From positions 16,721-25,945 of the forward strand of contig DUGC01000046.1 of NCBI GenBank assembly GCA_013331625.1: a DNA stretch of 9,225 nt, read 5' to 3'. Positions 1 through 6,827 of the stretch are shown here, piece after piece; position 1 is the stretch's first letter, and each line of letters begins with the position of its first letter. The position numbers and the translations under genes were made by a program. The notes under the pieces were generated by a model. That model saw nothing but the letters and a program-made list of their open reading frames with translations. It was not told where the DNA came from and ran no database searches. Origin of the DNA: Candidatus Iainarchaeum sp. (lineage in GTDB: Archaea > Iainarchaeota > Iainarchaeia > Iainarchaeales > Iainarchaeaceae).

Positions 1-330
1 ATGGCAAGCACTGCAGTCACAGGAAGCTCGAGCTCGAGGATGATTTCAATCACAGAGAGCTTCCCTTTCTTGAGGGCCTCGAAATCCGTTATTGCGACAA
101 TGAATGTGAGCAGGCCGATTGCAATGAGCATGGTCAGGTTTGAGCCGCTGAACATGAGGGGGAGCTGCGTGAATGCAAATGGGAGCAGCATGATCGTGCC
201 AACGACACCGATGAATGCGAGCGCTTCCACATCCCCGACTTTCCACACCGCCCGCTGTATCAGGAAATCCCCTATCCCCCCAGCAGAGCATTGCGCCAAA
301 TGCGGCGAGCAATGCGATTTCAAAAGCCAC
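1..330 (-). CDS. EamA/DMT-family transporter, N-terminal part, frameshifted and cut by window edge
   Basis: Read on the minus strand from the GTG at 330, the product begins with a membrane segment (FEIALLAAFGAMLCWG), then leaves the family pattern. Shifting the frame by one base at the C run 276-281 restores a typical drug/metabolite-transporter start: CWGIGDFLIQRAVWKVGD, followed by a second hydrophobic helix (ALAFIGVVGTIMLLPFAF) and a third (LTMLIAIGLLTFIVAIT). WGxGDF near the first helix is characteristic of EamA proteins, inner-membrane carriers usually with ten helices. About 109 residues lie in the window; the rest is beyond position 1. The unshifted frame stops at 46. An A/T-rich box at 351-359, about 25 bases from the GTG, supports a leaderless start there. 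Substrate is unknown. The break may be a true mutation, a slippage site or a sequencing error. Confidence 0.7.
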
Positions 331-350
331 GGGATAATAATAAATCCGGG

Positions 351-359
351 ATTAATAAT
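351..359 (-). promoter_or_regulatory. TATA box for the EamA-type transporter
   Basis: On the minus strand this reads ATTATTAAT, centred about 25 bases upstream of the GTG at 330. That spacing would put the transcription start on the start codon, as in archaeal leaderless mRNAs. The upstream in-frame stop leaves little room for an earlier start. Confidence 0.45.
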
Positions 360-375
360 GCTGCTGTTATTTGCC

Positions 376-521
376 GGCCTTGCCGCGGAAAACCCTCAAA
401 ACTGCCACAGGCCCTTTTCAACTCAAGGCCAAAGGGCCATATGCCCTTTCGGATGCCATGGCCCAACGCAAGATACTTTTCAGGCAAGGCCTTTATTTGC
501 CGGATAATGCACCATTCCGGC
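376..521. repeat. Cluster of inverted and direct repeats in a divergent spacer
   Basis: The spacer between the transporter and the pyrophosphokinase contains several exact repeats. The 7-mer GCCCTTT/AAAGGGC occurs three times in alternating orientation (411-417, 431-437, 443-449), so the middle copy can pair with either side (8 bases, 410-417 with 431-438; 7 bases, 431-437 with 443-449). GGGCCAT (434-440) also matches ATGGCCC (458-464). GGCCTTGCC (376-384) is the reverse complement of 483-491 and encloses the whole set. GCCGG (499-503) faces CCGGC (517-521). TTATTTGCCGG is repeated directly at 367-377 and 493-503. Because it lies between two divergent promoters, it could be a shared operator region or a separate structured RNA. 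No tRNA or known riboswitch fits. Confidence 0.5.
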
Positions 522-527
522 TTTGAG

Positions 528-540
528 TTATATTAAATAA
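528..540 (+). promoter_or_regulatory. TATA box for the thiamine pyrophosphokinase gene
   Basis: TTATATTAAATAA is centred about 28 bases upstream of the ATG at 562. This is the expected archaeal distance for transcription to begin at or next to the start codon, and no Shine-Dalgarno-like sequence precedes the ATG. Confidence 0.65.
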
Positions 541-561
541 TTCAACATTCCCATTCTATTC

Positions 562-1194
562 ATGCGGCGCGCGGTCCTTGTGTGCAACGGCAGCATTGAC
601 ACAAAGCACCTTTATGTGCATATAGGCAATGGTGATTTTCTCATTGCTGTTGACGGAGGGGCAAATAAGCTGATAAAAACAAATTTTGTGCCCTCGTTGC
701 TCATTGGCGACATGGATTCGATCAGCAGCGCCGCGCAAAAAAAATACCGCAAAGTAAAGCAGCTTAAATTTTCGCCTGATGGCAATTTGGTTGACCTTGA
801 GCTTGCGCTCAATTACTGCATCGAAAAAAATTTGCGCGATATCCTGGTTTTGGGCGCTGTGGGAAGCAGGGTTGACATGACTTTGGCAAATATCCTCTGC
901 CTTGCAAAACTGCCTGGAAACACCAATTGCCGCATCATGCATGAAAACCAGGAAATATTCCTCCTCCCCAAAAAATTCATTTTCGTTTCGGTTCCGGGTG
1001 AAAAGGTTTCATTTATCCCGCTTGGAGGGGACGTGAAGGGGCTAACTCTCAGGGGGTTCAAATTCGAACTTAAAGATTACACGCTCCCCTTTGGCACAGG
1101 CATTGGCATCAGCAACGAGTTGCGCTCAAAGAGGGCCGGCGTTTCATTCACCCACGGCAAGCTGCTTTGCGTGCACATGCACAAGTGGTTCTGA
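562..1194 (+). CDS. Thiamine pyrophosphokinase (TPK family)
   Basis: This enzyme transfers pyrophosphate from ATP to thiamine, giving thiamine pyrophosphate (EC 2.7.6.2), a cytosolic salvage reaction. The 210 residues match the family length. Visible motifs in order are DGGANKL (31-37), PSLLIGDMDS (44-53), a PDGNLVDLELAL segment (72-83), GAVGSRVDMTLANI (98-111), and GISNE in the C-terminal beta domain, where the family has a conserved SNE near the thiamine site. D31, D50, D52, D78, R103 and D105 appear as the conserved acidic and arginine positions. Two places deviate: the usual K-D-x-T-D reads G-N-L-V-D, and GGRxDH reads GSRVDM. The ATG follows a TATA box at leaderless distance. The gene stands apart from the thiM-thiL block on the far side of the minus-strand operon. 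A related pterin pyrophosphokinase is less likely given the motif set. Confidence 0.82.
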   Translation: MRRAVLVCNGSIDTKHLYVHIGNGDFLIAVDGGANKLIKTNFVPSLLIGDMDSISSAAQKKYRKVKQLKFSPDGNLVDLELALNYCIEKNLRDILVLGAVGSRVDMTLANILCLAKLPGNTNCRIMHENQEIFLLPKKFIFVSVPGEKVSFIPLGGDVKGLTLRGFKFELKDYTLPFGTGIGISNELRSKRAGVSFTHGKLLCVHMHKWF

Positions 1195-1195
1195 A

Positions 1196-1201
1196 TTTTT
1201 T
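1196..1201 (+). terminator. Oligo-T stretch after the pyrophosphokinase gene
   Basis: A run of six T starts two bases after the stop codon. Archaeal RNA polymerase stops at T-rich non-template stretches without a hairpin. The gap to the convergent pcm stop codon is only 12 bases. Confidence 0.4.
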
Positions 1202-1206
1202 ATGCC

Positions 1207-1866
1207 CTAGGAAAATCCGTGCTTTCCCTTCATGGGGACGAATGCAAAAAGCGAGCCGTCAAAAGATTTTTTCACAGGCTTCCCTTTTTCGCGAATCATT
1301 ATTTCAAGAATCTGGGTGTGCTGGTCGCCAACAGGGGCAACTATCCTTCCGCCTTCTGAAAGATCGCTGAAGAGCTTTTTTGGGATGAAAGGGCAGGCGC
1401 AGCTTAGGATTATCCTGTCAAATGGCGCCTTGCCCGCAATCCCTTCCGAACCATCCCCCGCAATGACCTCAACATTTGCAATTCCCTCTTTTTTGAGGTT
1501 TTCAATGGATGCTGCTGCAAGCTTTGGGTTTATTTCCGCCCCGTACACCCTGCCTTTTTCGCCAGCAATCCTTGAAAGCAGTGCCAGTACAAACCCCGAG
1601 CCGCTCCCCACTTCAAGCACCTTCATGCCCTCCTTTACGGACAATAACTCAAGCATTATTGCAATTGTGCTCGGCTGCGAGATGGTCTGGGATTCGCCGA
1701 TAGGCAGTGCATCATCCGCATACGCATAGCGCTCCAGGCTCTTTGGGACAAAGTTTTCCCTGCCAACCGAAAGGAATGCATCCCTGACGCTTTTGCTCTT
1801 GATGGCAAAGCCGCTGATGTACTCAACTAGCTGTGAGCGCCTTTTTGAATGCTCTTCCCCGCTCAT
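1207..1866 (-). CDS. pcm: Protein-L-isoaspartate O-methyltransferase
   Basis: Methylates abnormal L-isoaspartyl residues in damaged proteins using S-adenosylmethionine (EC 2.1.1.77), starting their repair to aspartate in the cytosol. At 219 residues it has the normal length for archaeal Pcm. The N-terminal family segment FVPKSLERYAYADDALPIGESQTISQP (39-65) carries the QTIS signature (60-63), followed by the SAM-binding loop VLEVGSGSGF (83-92). Farther on are the acidic NVEVIAGDGSEG region and APFDRIILSCACPFIPKKL with GGRIVAPVG, all typical. Its ATG overlaps the stop of the upstream regulator gene (ATGA, 1863-1866), so it is the last gene of a three-gene operon and is probably translated by coupling. 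It ends 12 bases from the convergent pyrophosphokinase gene. Confidence 0.9.
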   Translation of the reverse strand: MSGEEHSKRRSQLVEYISGFAIKSKSVRDAFLSVGRENFVPKSLERYAYADDALPIGESQTISQPSTIAIMLELLSVKEGMKVLEVGSGSGFVLALLSRIAGEKGRVYGAEINPKLAAASIENLKKEGIANVEVIAGDGSEGIAGKAPFDRIILSCACPFIPKKLFSDLSEGGRIVAPVGDQHTQILEIMIREKGKPVKKSFDGSLFAFVPMKGKHGFS

Positions 1867-2777
1867 TTTTCTTCCCGCTCCTCGATGAGCTTTCGCAGTT
1901 CCTTAAACCTGTTTATGGTGCCAAGCTCTGCTTCCCCTATGACAGGTACGCCTTCAATGCTTTTGTATTTATACTCCTTTGTGACTATGATGGATCCTGA
2001 TTCCACTGCTGCGCTTGTCTTTGCAAGCTCAATCGCTTTTTTGGGGATGTCAAATTTTCCCTTTCCTGTGCTTATGAACATCCCTTTTTCGGAATTTGCA
2101 AATGCGTCAAATGGCGCGTGCTCAAAGAGGGCCATCTTGACCCCGAGGTCATGGAGCCGCTCGAGCAGCCGCTCGCGTGGGATGTCATCGACTTTTTCGG
2201 CCTGCGGCCCGATGTCAAATATATCGACATCGCGCAAAAGCTTTGTCCCGAGCTTGCATTCCATCCTTCGCGCGGTATCGAGTGATGTGCTCGCGCCCTT
2301 TTCAAATCTGTGGAGCGTTTCAGCCGCAATATCGAGCTTTTCTGCAAGCTCATCTAGCGAGAGTTCAAGCTCCCTGCGCTTTTTTGCAATCGCCTCATTG
2401 TCAATGTCCACAAGTTGCTTTCCCTTGAAGTAACGCATCTTGGGGAAGCGGTCATCAAGGAGCCTTTCAAAGGTTGCTGCGCTGACTGCAGGTATTGAGT
2501 AGCGCAGGTAAACAGTGTCATCTGCCATTCCAAACACCTTTGTCCTCTCCCCTATGATTATGGGGGATGCATTGATCACGCGGCTGAGCTTTTTCAGCTC
2601 TGCACCCTGTTCCTTCCTGATTGAATCTATGTTGTCATAGATTTTCATGAGCAGGGTCTGCCCGCCGCTTTTTGCAATTATGTCAAAGCATGTGTTGGAC
2701 TCAAGGAAAGTGGTTATGCGGTAATCCGCGTTCCTGAGCGCTGCAATTGTGCGGTATATTATATCTTGGCGGGTCAT
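1863..2777 (-). CDS. Putative HTH (XRE-type) transcriptional regulator, COG1395-like
   Basis: A 304-residue protein that matches the archaeal COG1395 family of uncharacterised putative regulators. Residues 1-125 form an alpha/beta N-terminal region (CFDIIAKSGGQTLLMKI, then SPIIIGERT and VYLRYSIP), as in that family. Residues about 127-183 form an XRE-like helix-turn-helix: IAKKRRELELSLDELAEKLDIAAETLHRFEKG, with the RxxxxLSLDELAEKL...ETLHRFEKG pattern. Residues 200-300 are an alpha/beta C-terminal region of unknown role that could bind a ligand. The gene sits between ubiA and pcm, with ATGA overlaps at both ends (1863-1866 and 2774-2777), so it is expressed with them. Its targets are unknown. 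It does not contain a ThiN domain, so it should not be equated with the archaeal thiamine repressor ThiR, although a thiamine cluster lies next door. Confidence 0.78.
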   Translation of the reverse strand: MTRQDIIYRTIAALRNADYRITTFLESNTCFDIIAKSGGQTLLMKIYDNIDSIRKEQGAELKKLSRVINASPIIIGERTKVFGMADDTVYLRYSIPAVSAATFERLLDDRFPKMRYFKGKQLVDIDNEAIAKKRRELELSLDELAEKLDIAAETLHRFEKGASTSLDTARRMECKLGTKLLRDVDIFDIGPQAEKVDDIPRERLLERLHDLGVKMALFEHAPFDAFANSEKGMFISTGKGKFDIPKKAIELAKTSAAVESGSIIVTKEYKYKSIEGVPVIGEAELGTINRFKELRKLIEEREEK

Positions 2778-3583
2778 AGCGCTCCTGCGATGAATGAGAG
2801 CAGTGCGGCTGCCATGCCAATTTTTGCAAATTTTTGCGATGATGCGAATTCCCGCCCCGAAAGCAGAAGGAAGGAGTGCAAAAACAACGCTGCCGCAATT
2901 GCAAGAAGCGCGAGATAGGCGCCTCCTGCAAGGATGCCGCCGGTAAGCGCAATAATCCCGAAAGAAACTGCGCCGATATATGCAAACAGGACGATTTTTT
3001 TTATCCCTGCAAAGCTTGCAATCATCGGCAGTGTTAGCTTGATCCCCCTATCGCCCTCTACATCACCCATATCCTTTATTATTTCGCGCGCGGCATTTGC
3101 AAAGAATGCCGACCCTGCAATAAGTACAATCCCGTAATATTCCTGCGCAATGGCGGCGCCGAAAACAAGTGTGAGCGCAGTGCCCAGGGCAACCACATAA
3201 TTGCCAAGGAACTTGAAATTCTGCATCACCCCCGAATAGAGTATCAGCAGCGCAGAAACTATGGCTGCAATTGCAAATGCCTGCCGGTTTATAAGGTATG
3301 CCGCGCCGATTCCTGCCACAAACATTATTGCGCTCAGCAACAGCGCATTTGCCCTCTCCTTTTCACCCCCGAGTTTCTTCCTGCCAAGCCGCTCATCAAT
3401 GCCTGTGTCAAAATAGTCATTGATTATGTTCCCTGCCGCAGTGATCACGAATGCGCAGGCCATGCCTAAAAGCAGCTGTGGGCTTAGCGCAATGGATTTT
3501 GAGACAATTGTATGGCCTGCAAATACGCCGGCTGAGGCAAGGGCGCAGTTTCCCGCCCTCATGAGTGAAAAATACCTTGCCAT
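2774..3583 (-). CDS. UbiA-family prenyltransferase, likely digeranylgeranylglyceryl phosphate synthase
   Basis: This membrane enzyme probably adds the second geranylgeranyl chain to geranylgeranylglyceryl phosphate (EC 2.5.1.42), a committed step of archaeal ether-lipid synthesis. The protein is largely hydrophobic, with about eight or nine membrane segments. The two Mg-diphosphate-binding motifs of the UbiA superfamily are present: NDYFDTGID (55-63) and DMGDVEGD (171-178). Length (269 residues) fits the family. I prefer the ATG at 3583 (MARYFSLMRAGNC), which matches the usual family N-terminus and lies about 25 bases from the TATA box; an in-frame ATG at 3598 would add five residues. It is the first gene of the ubiA-HTH-pcm operon and overlaps the regulator by ATGA. 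Related UbiA enzymes with other acceptors cannot be excluded from sequence alone. Confidence 0.86.
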   Translation of the reverse strand: MARYFSLMRAGNCALASAGVFAGHTIVSKSIALSPQLLLGMACAFVITAAGNIINDYFDTGIDERLGRKKLGGEKERANALLLSAIMFVAGIGAAYLINRQAFAIAAIVSALLILYSGVMQNFKFLGNYVVALGTALTLVFGAAIAQEYYGIVLIAGSAFFANAAREIIKDMGDVEGDRGIKLTLPMIASFAGIKKIVLFAYIGAVSFGIIALTGGILAGGAYLALLAIAAALFLHSFLLLSGREFASSQKFAKIGMAAALLSFIAGAL

Positions 3584-3600
3584 ACCCATACAATCCATTA

Positions 3601-3614
3601 AAGATAATTAAAGG
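3601..3614 (-). promoter_or_regulatory. TATA box for the ubiA-HTH-pcm operon
   Basis: On the minus strand this reads CCTTTAATTATCTT, centred about 25 bases upstream of the ATG at 3583 and too close (about 10 bases) to the ATG at 3598. The spacing favours a leaderless mRNA beginning at 3583, and so helps to choose the start. Confidence 0.55.
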
Positions 3615-3732
3615 TTATGCCCGGCTGGTGGGTTTTGGCAAAATGCTTGCTTGATGCGCCGCCAATTATCCCCGCCTCTTTGCCTGATTGCGTTCAGGGC
3701 GCTGCGCTTTATTTAAAAACCAAAAAATGCGC

Positions 3733-3752
3733 CTTACGGCAGATAACGTAAG
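3733..3752. promoter_or_regulatory. Perfect 20-base inverted repeat upstream of thiM, operator candidate
   Basis: CTTACG (3733-3738) and CGTAAG (3747-3752) are exact reverse complements separated by eight bases. The dyad lies about 21 bases upstream of the thiM TATA box, in the divergent spacer to ubiA. Its size and symmetry suit a dimeric helix-turn-helix protein. A second TATA-like stretch (TTTATTTAAA, 3708-3716) upstream would start transcripts close to the dyad. No regulator is proven, and I do not find the same dyad before thiE or the pyrophosphokinase gene. Confidence 0.4.
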
Positions 3753-3771
3753 TATTTCCTTCAGCCAGGCA

Positions 3772-3780
3772 GCATTTATA
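3772..3780 (+). promoter_or_regulatory. TATA box for thiM
   Basis: GCATTTATA lies about 26 bases upstream of roughly position 3803, so the transcript would begin just before the GAGGTG ribosome binding site and carry a leader of about 15 bases. Confidence 0.55.
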
Positions 3781-3804
3781 ACGGTTTCATATCCGTTTTT
3801 CCTA

Positions 3805-3810
3805 GAGGTG
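3805..3810 (+). promoter_or_regulatory. Ribosome binding site of thiM that decides the start
   Basis: GAGGTG matches the archaeal anti-Shine-Dalgarno sequence. It is eight bases from the TTG at 3819 but only two from the in-frame TTG at 3813, so 3819 is the better start. The same GGTG core precedes thiE (4728-4731) and thiL (6818-6821). Confidence 0.55.
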
Positions 3811-3818
3811 TCTTGATT

Positions 3819-4625
3819 TTGGAGGATGTTTATTCTTATCTTGAAAAGGTGCAAAGCCAAAGGCCCCTTGTGCACCACATCACAAACTGGGTCACGATAT
3901 ACGATTGCGCCAACATGACAAGGTGCTTTGGGGCGCTCCCGGTGATGGCGCATGCAAAAGAGGAAGTTGAGCAGATGGCAGGGATTGCAGGCGCGCTTGT
4001 GCTTAACATCGGGACGCTTACAAATGAGCTTGTTGAATCGATGATACTTGCCGCAAGGGTGGCAAACAAAAAAGGGATCCCCGTGGTTTTGGATGTTGTG
4101 GGCGCAGGGGCAACTGATATGCGTACGCTAAAAGTCAGGGAGATACTCGGAAAAGTGCGCGTTGACATAATCAAGGGCAATGCCGCAGAGATCGGCACTG
4201 TTGCAGGGGTAGAATCTCAGGTGCGCGGGGTTGAATCCATTTCCGTTGCGCAAAGGCCGCCCGTGATCGCCCAAATGCTTGCAAAGGAGCGCAGCTGCGT
4301 TGTTGTCATCACAGGCAGGGACGATATTGTGGCGGGCAGGGATGAGTGCTATGTTATCTCCAACGGCCATGAGATGATGGGAAAAGTCGTGGGGACAGGC
4401 TGCATGGCGGCATCAGTCCTTGGTGCTTTTGCCGCAACCGGAAAAGATTATGCAAAGCAGTGCGCCGCAGCAATGTCATGCTATGGGATAGCAGGCGAGA
4501 TCGCGGCAAAAAAGAGCGCGGGGCCCGGGTCATTTAAGGAAAATTTCTATGACGCGGTATACCTGCTTTCGGCAAAGGAAATAAATGCAATGCAGAAGAT
4601 TTCTGTTGCCGCCATGCAGGAATAA
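3819..4625 (+). CDS. thiM: Hydroxyethylthiazole kinase
   Basis: Phosphorylates 4-methyl-5-(2-hydroxyethyl)thiazole with ATP (EC 2.7.1.50), salvaging the thiazole half of thiamine in the cytosol. The 268 residues fit the ThiM length. Motifs are PLVHHITNWVT (16-26), GALPVMAHAKEEVEQM (38-53), LDVVGAGATDMRT (91-103, usually LDPVGVGAT), the IIKGNAAEI substrate/nucleotide segment (117-125), VVVITGRDD, and GKVVGTGCMAASVLGAF (188-204) with the conserved GTGC and Cys195. It starts with TTG, chosen from the ribosome binding site; the TTG at 3813 is the alternative. It has its own promoter, and T runs after its stop suggest separate transcription from thiE-thiC-thiL, although read-through is possible. 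With no thiazole synthase nearby, it may be the cell's main source of the thiazole half, which is an inference. Confidence 0.92.
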   Translation: MEDVYSYLEKVQSQRPLVHHITNWVTIYDCANMTRCFGALPVMAHAKEEVEQMAGIAGALVLNIGTLTNELVESMILAARVANKKGIPVVLDVVGAGATDMRTLKVREILGKVRVDIIKGNAAEIGTVAGVESQVRGVESISVAQRPPVIAQMLAKERSCVVVITGRDDIVAGRDECYVISNGHEMMGKVVGTGCMAASVLGAFAATGKDYAKQCAAAMSCYGIAGEIAAKKSAGPGSFKENFYDAVYLLSAKEINAMQKISVAAMQE

Positions 4626-4626
4626 A

Positions 4627-4646
4627 TTTTTTGCCCTGATTTTTTT
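4627..4646 (+). terminator. Oligo-T terminator after thiM
   Basis: T6 (4627-4632) and T7 (4640-4646) follow the thiM stop directly. More T runs lie at 4685-4691 (T7) and 4718-4725 (T8), making the 114-base gap before thiE strongly T-rich. Such runs terminate archaeal transcription without hairpins. Confidence 0.5.
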
Positions 4647-4698
4647 GAAAGGTTTGTGCGGGCGGATTTTGTGCACGCAAAGAATTTTTTTAGAATTT

Positions 4699-4731
4699 GA
4701 TTTTATTGGGGATTTGGTTTTTTTTGGGGTG
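4699..4731 (+). promoter_or_regulatory. Probable promoter and ribosome binding site for thiE-thiC-thiL
   Basis: A TATA-like TTTTATTG (4701-4708) would start transcription near 4730. GGGGTG (4726-4731) lies eight bases before the ATG at 4740, the same spacing as at thiM. The box is weak and the region is generally T-rich, so the promoter call is tentative; the ribosome site is better supported. Confidence 0.4.
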
Positions 4732-4739
4732 TGGGATTT

Positions 4740-5363
4740 ATGAGAAACTGGGATTTTTACATGGTCACGGATTCAGCCCTTAGCAAGGGCGGGGTGCTAA
4801 ATGATGTGGGCCAGGCAATTTCTGCTGGGTGCACTGCCGTGCAGTACCGCGAGAAGAGCCTTCCTTTTGAAAAGATGGCCATGGAGGCAAAGGCAATCGC
4901 CGCGCTGTGCAAGGGCAGGGCGGATTTTATCGTCAATGACCATCTTGATGTGATGCTTGCAAGTGGCGCTGACGGCATCCATATAGGGGATGGCGACGTT
5001 GCAATTGAAGAGATAAAAAAAGCCGCCCCCAACGCAATCATAGGCGTTAGCGTGCGGTCGGCCAAAGAGGCCAAAGATGCACAGGATAAGGGCGCATCAT
5101 ATGTAGGCCTAGGGCCGGTATTTCCCACTTCCACAAAACCTGATGCGGGGCTGCCGGTCGGCCTTTCGGAAATTGGCTCTGTAAAAAAGGCAGTTACAAT
5201 CCCTGTGATTGCAATAGGCGGCATAAATCACTCAAACGTTGCCCGTGTGATACATGCAGGGGCTGACGGGGCCGCGATGATTTCGGCAATAGTTGCAAGC
5301 GATGGCGTTTTTTCCGCCGTCAGCGAAGCGAAAAGGATAATTAATGAATCGCGCAGGGTATGA
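4740..5363 (+). CDS. thiE: Thiamine-phosphate synthase
   Basis: Joins HMP pyrophosphate and hydroxyethylthiazole phosphate to thiamine phosphate (EC 2.5.1.3). The 207-residue TIM-barrel protein shows the family motifs: VQYREK (34-39, usually VQLREK), [23 protein letters not shown] (64-86, the pyrophosphate and Mg site), [11 protein letters not shown] (123-133, thiazole and phosphate contact), PVIAIGGI (155-162) and [12 protein letters not shown]. The ATG at 4740 is preferred to the GTG at 4731, which would use up the ribosome binding site. The stop overlaps the thiC start (ATGA, 5360-5363). Many archaea use a ThiN domain for this step; this one has the bacterial-type ThiE. The substrate HMP-PP needs a ThiD kinase, which is not encoded in the window. 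Confidence 0.92.
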   Translation: MRNWDFYMVTDSALSKGGVLNDVGQAISAGCTAVQYREKSLPFEKMAMEAKAIAALCKGRADFIVNDHLDVMLASGADGIHIGDGDVAIEEIKKAAPNAIIGVSVRSAKEAKDAQDKGASYVGLGPVFPTSTKPDAGLPVGLSEIGSVKKAVTIPVIAIGGINHSNVARVIHAGADGAAMISAIVASDGVFSAVSEAKRIINESRRV

Positions 5364-6772
5364 CCATGGTTACGCAAATGCAGCTTGCAGCAGATGGCAA
5401 GGTCAGCGAAGAAATGGAAATAGTGGCCCAAAAGGAAAATTTTGATTCCAAAAAGCTTCGCAGGGAAATTGCCGCAGGGCGGATAATAATCCCTGCTAAC
5501 AAGGTGCACCTCAAAAAAGGCCTTGTTCCGATAGGGATCGGAAAGGGGCTTTCAACAAAGATCAATGCAAACATCGGCGCTTCAAGGGTGCGCGCCTGCA
5601 TTGATGAGGAGCTTGAGAAGGTGCGCATATGCATGAAATATGGCGCTGACACTGCAATGGACCTGAGCACAGGCGGCAACCTTGATGAAATAAGGTCTGC
5701 AATAATCGGCGAGGCAACAATTCCTATCGGCACAGTGCCTGTCTATCAGGTGGTTGAGGAGAAGGGAACTATTGACGACCTCACTGCTGATGATTTTTTG
5801 CAGGTGATTGAAAAGCAGGCAAGGCAGGGCGTTGATTACATGACGATCCATGCAGGTATCCTTCTAAAGCACCTGCCGCTCACAAAGGGAAGGATCACAG
5901 GGGTTGTTTCACGGGGGGGAAGCATCATGCAGCGCTGGATGTCTGTGCACAAGACGCAAAACCCCCTCTACAGTGTATATGGCCAGATACTCGATATTTT
6001 CGCTGATTATGATGTCACTGTAAGCCTTGGGGATTCGCTCCGGCCGGGATGCGTGCATGACGCAACCGACAGGGCGCAGATAGCCGAACTCAAAACATTA
6101 GGCGAACTGACGAAAAAGACGTGGAAAAAAGGCGTTCAGGTAATGGTAGAAGGGCCTGGCCATATCCCGATGCATGAGATCAGGCTCAATGTGGATTTGC
6201 AGAAAAAATACTGCCACGGGGCGCCTTTTTATGTCCTGGGGCCGCTTGTAACGGACATTTCCCCCGGGTATGACCATATTTCCTCAGCCATAGGCGCTGC
6301 AATGGCAGGGTACTATGGCGCTGATTATTTATGCTATGTGACCCCAAAGGAGCATCTCGGCCTTCCTGATGCAGATGATGTGCGCGAAGGGATCATTGCA
6401 TACAAGATCGCTGCGCATGCAGCCGACATTGCAAAAGGGATAAAGGGGGCAAGGGAGCGCGATGACGAGCTTTCAAGGGCGAGGTATGCCATGGACTGGG
6501 AAAGGCAGTTTGCGCTCTCACTTGACCCTGAGCGCGCAAAGGAGTACCGTACAAAGGACCTTTCTGCAGGGGCGGACTTCTGCTCCATGTGCGGTCCCGA
6601 TTTTTGCTCGATGCGCCTTGACCAGAAGACACGCGGCCTTGAAACTTACAATGAAAGGCGCGTGGGGGAAAAGCGCGCCCATAAATACGCAAAGGCAGAA
6701 AATGACGGCTCGTTCATGGAAGTGGATGAATTGTTTTCAAAGAAAAGTGAAAAAGGGAATGGAAAGAAATGA
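5360..6772 (+). CDS. thiC: Phosphomethylpyrimidine synthase
   Basis: A radical-SAM enzyme that rearranges aminoimidazole ribotide to HMP phosphate (EC 4.1.99.17), supplying the pyrimidine half of thiamine. At 470 residues it is the short form without the long N-terminal domain of many bacterial ThiC proteins. Visible signatures include the early NIGAS segment (71-75), MDLSTGGN (100-107), [10 protein letters not shown] (185-194), SLGDSLRPG (222-230), EGPGHIPM (264-271), [22 protein letters not shown] (291-312), and the C-terminal cluster ligand motif CSMCGPDFC (408-416, C-x2-C-x4-C) that binds the 4Fe-4S cluster. It overlaps thiE by four bases, indicating translational coupling. The Lys/Gly-rich C-terminal tail is unremarkable. 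In-frame ATGs at 5366 and 5378 are possible alternative starts. Confidence 0.96.
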   Translation: MTMVTQMQLAADGKVSEEMEIVAQKENFDSKKLRREIAAGRIIIPANKVHLKKGLVPIGIGKGLSTKINANIGASRVRACIDEELEKVRICMKYGADTAMDLSTGGNLDEIRSAIIGEATIPIGTVPVYQVVEEKGTIDDLTADDFLQVIEKQARQGVDYMTIHAGILLKHLPLTKGRITGVVSRGGSIMQRWMSVHKTQNPLYSVYGQILDIFADYDVTVSLGDSLRPGCVHDATDRAQIAELKTLGELTKKTWKKGVQVMVEGPGHIPMHEIRLNVDLQKKYCHGAPFYVLGPLVTDISPGYDHISSAIGAAMAGYYGADYLCYVTPKEHLGLPDADDVREGIIAYKIAAHAADIAKGIKGARERDDELSRARYAMDWERQFALSLDPERAKEYRTKDLSAGADFCSMCGPDFCSMRLDQKTRGLETYNERRVGEKRAHKYAKAENDGSFMEVDELFSKKSEKGNGKK

Positions 6773-6817
6773 CTTAAGCGGAACTGGAAAAATAATTGCT
6801 GGGAAAAGGAAAAATCC

Positions 6818-6821
6818 GGTG
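6818..6821 (+). promoter_or_regulatory. Ribosome binding site of thiL
   Basis: GGTG lies six bases before the ATG at 6828. Its core is the same as at thiM and thiE, and supports 6828 over an upstream in-frame ATG at 6759 that would overlap thiC. Confidence 0.45.
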
Positions 6822-6827
6822 CATCAG

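Noticed and set aside
1..507. Plus-strand open frame of 168 codons
   Set aside because: Its sequence is low-complexity antisense of the EamA transporter plus the spacer, with no family resemblance; the minus-strand frames give clear membrane helices.
490..521. CGGATAATGC resembling the core of a TPP riboswitch before the TPK gene
   Set aside because: The partner CTGAGA element and the P2/P3 arm are missing, and the motif lies upstream of the likely transcription start.
1863..2777. Idea that the HTH protein is the archaeal thiamine repressor ThiR
   Set aside because: ThiR proteins carry a C-terminal ThiN domain; this protein has the COG1395 layout instead, so only adjacency would support it.
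3666..3953. Minus-strand 95-codon frame across the ubiA-thiM spacer
   Set aside because: It runs antisense into the conserved start of thiM and covers both promoters; the product resembles nothing.
6462..6827. Long upstream extension of the thiL frame
   Set aside because: It overlaps the conserved C-terminal part of thiC, including the iron-sulfur motif; the family N-terminus starts at 6828.
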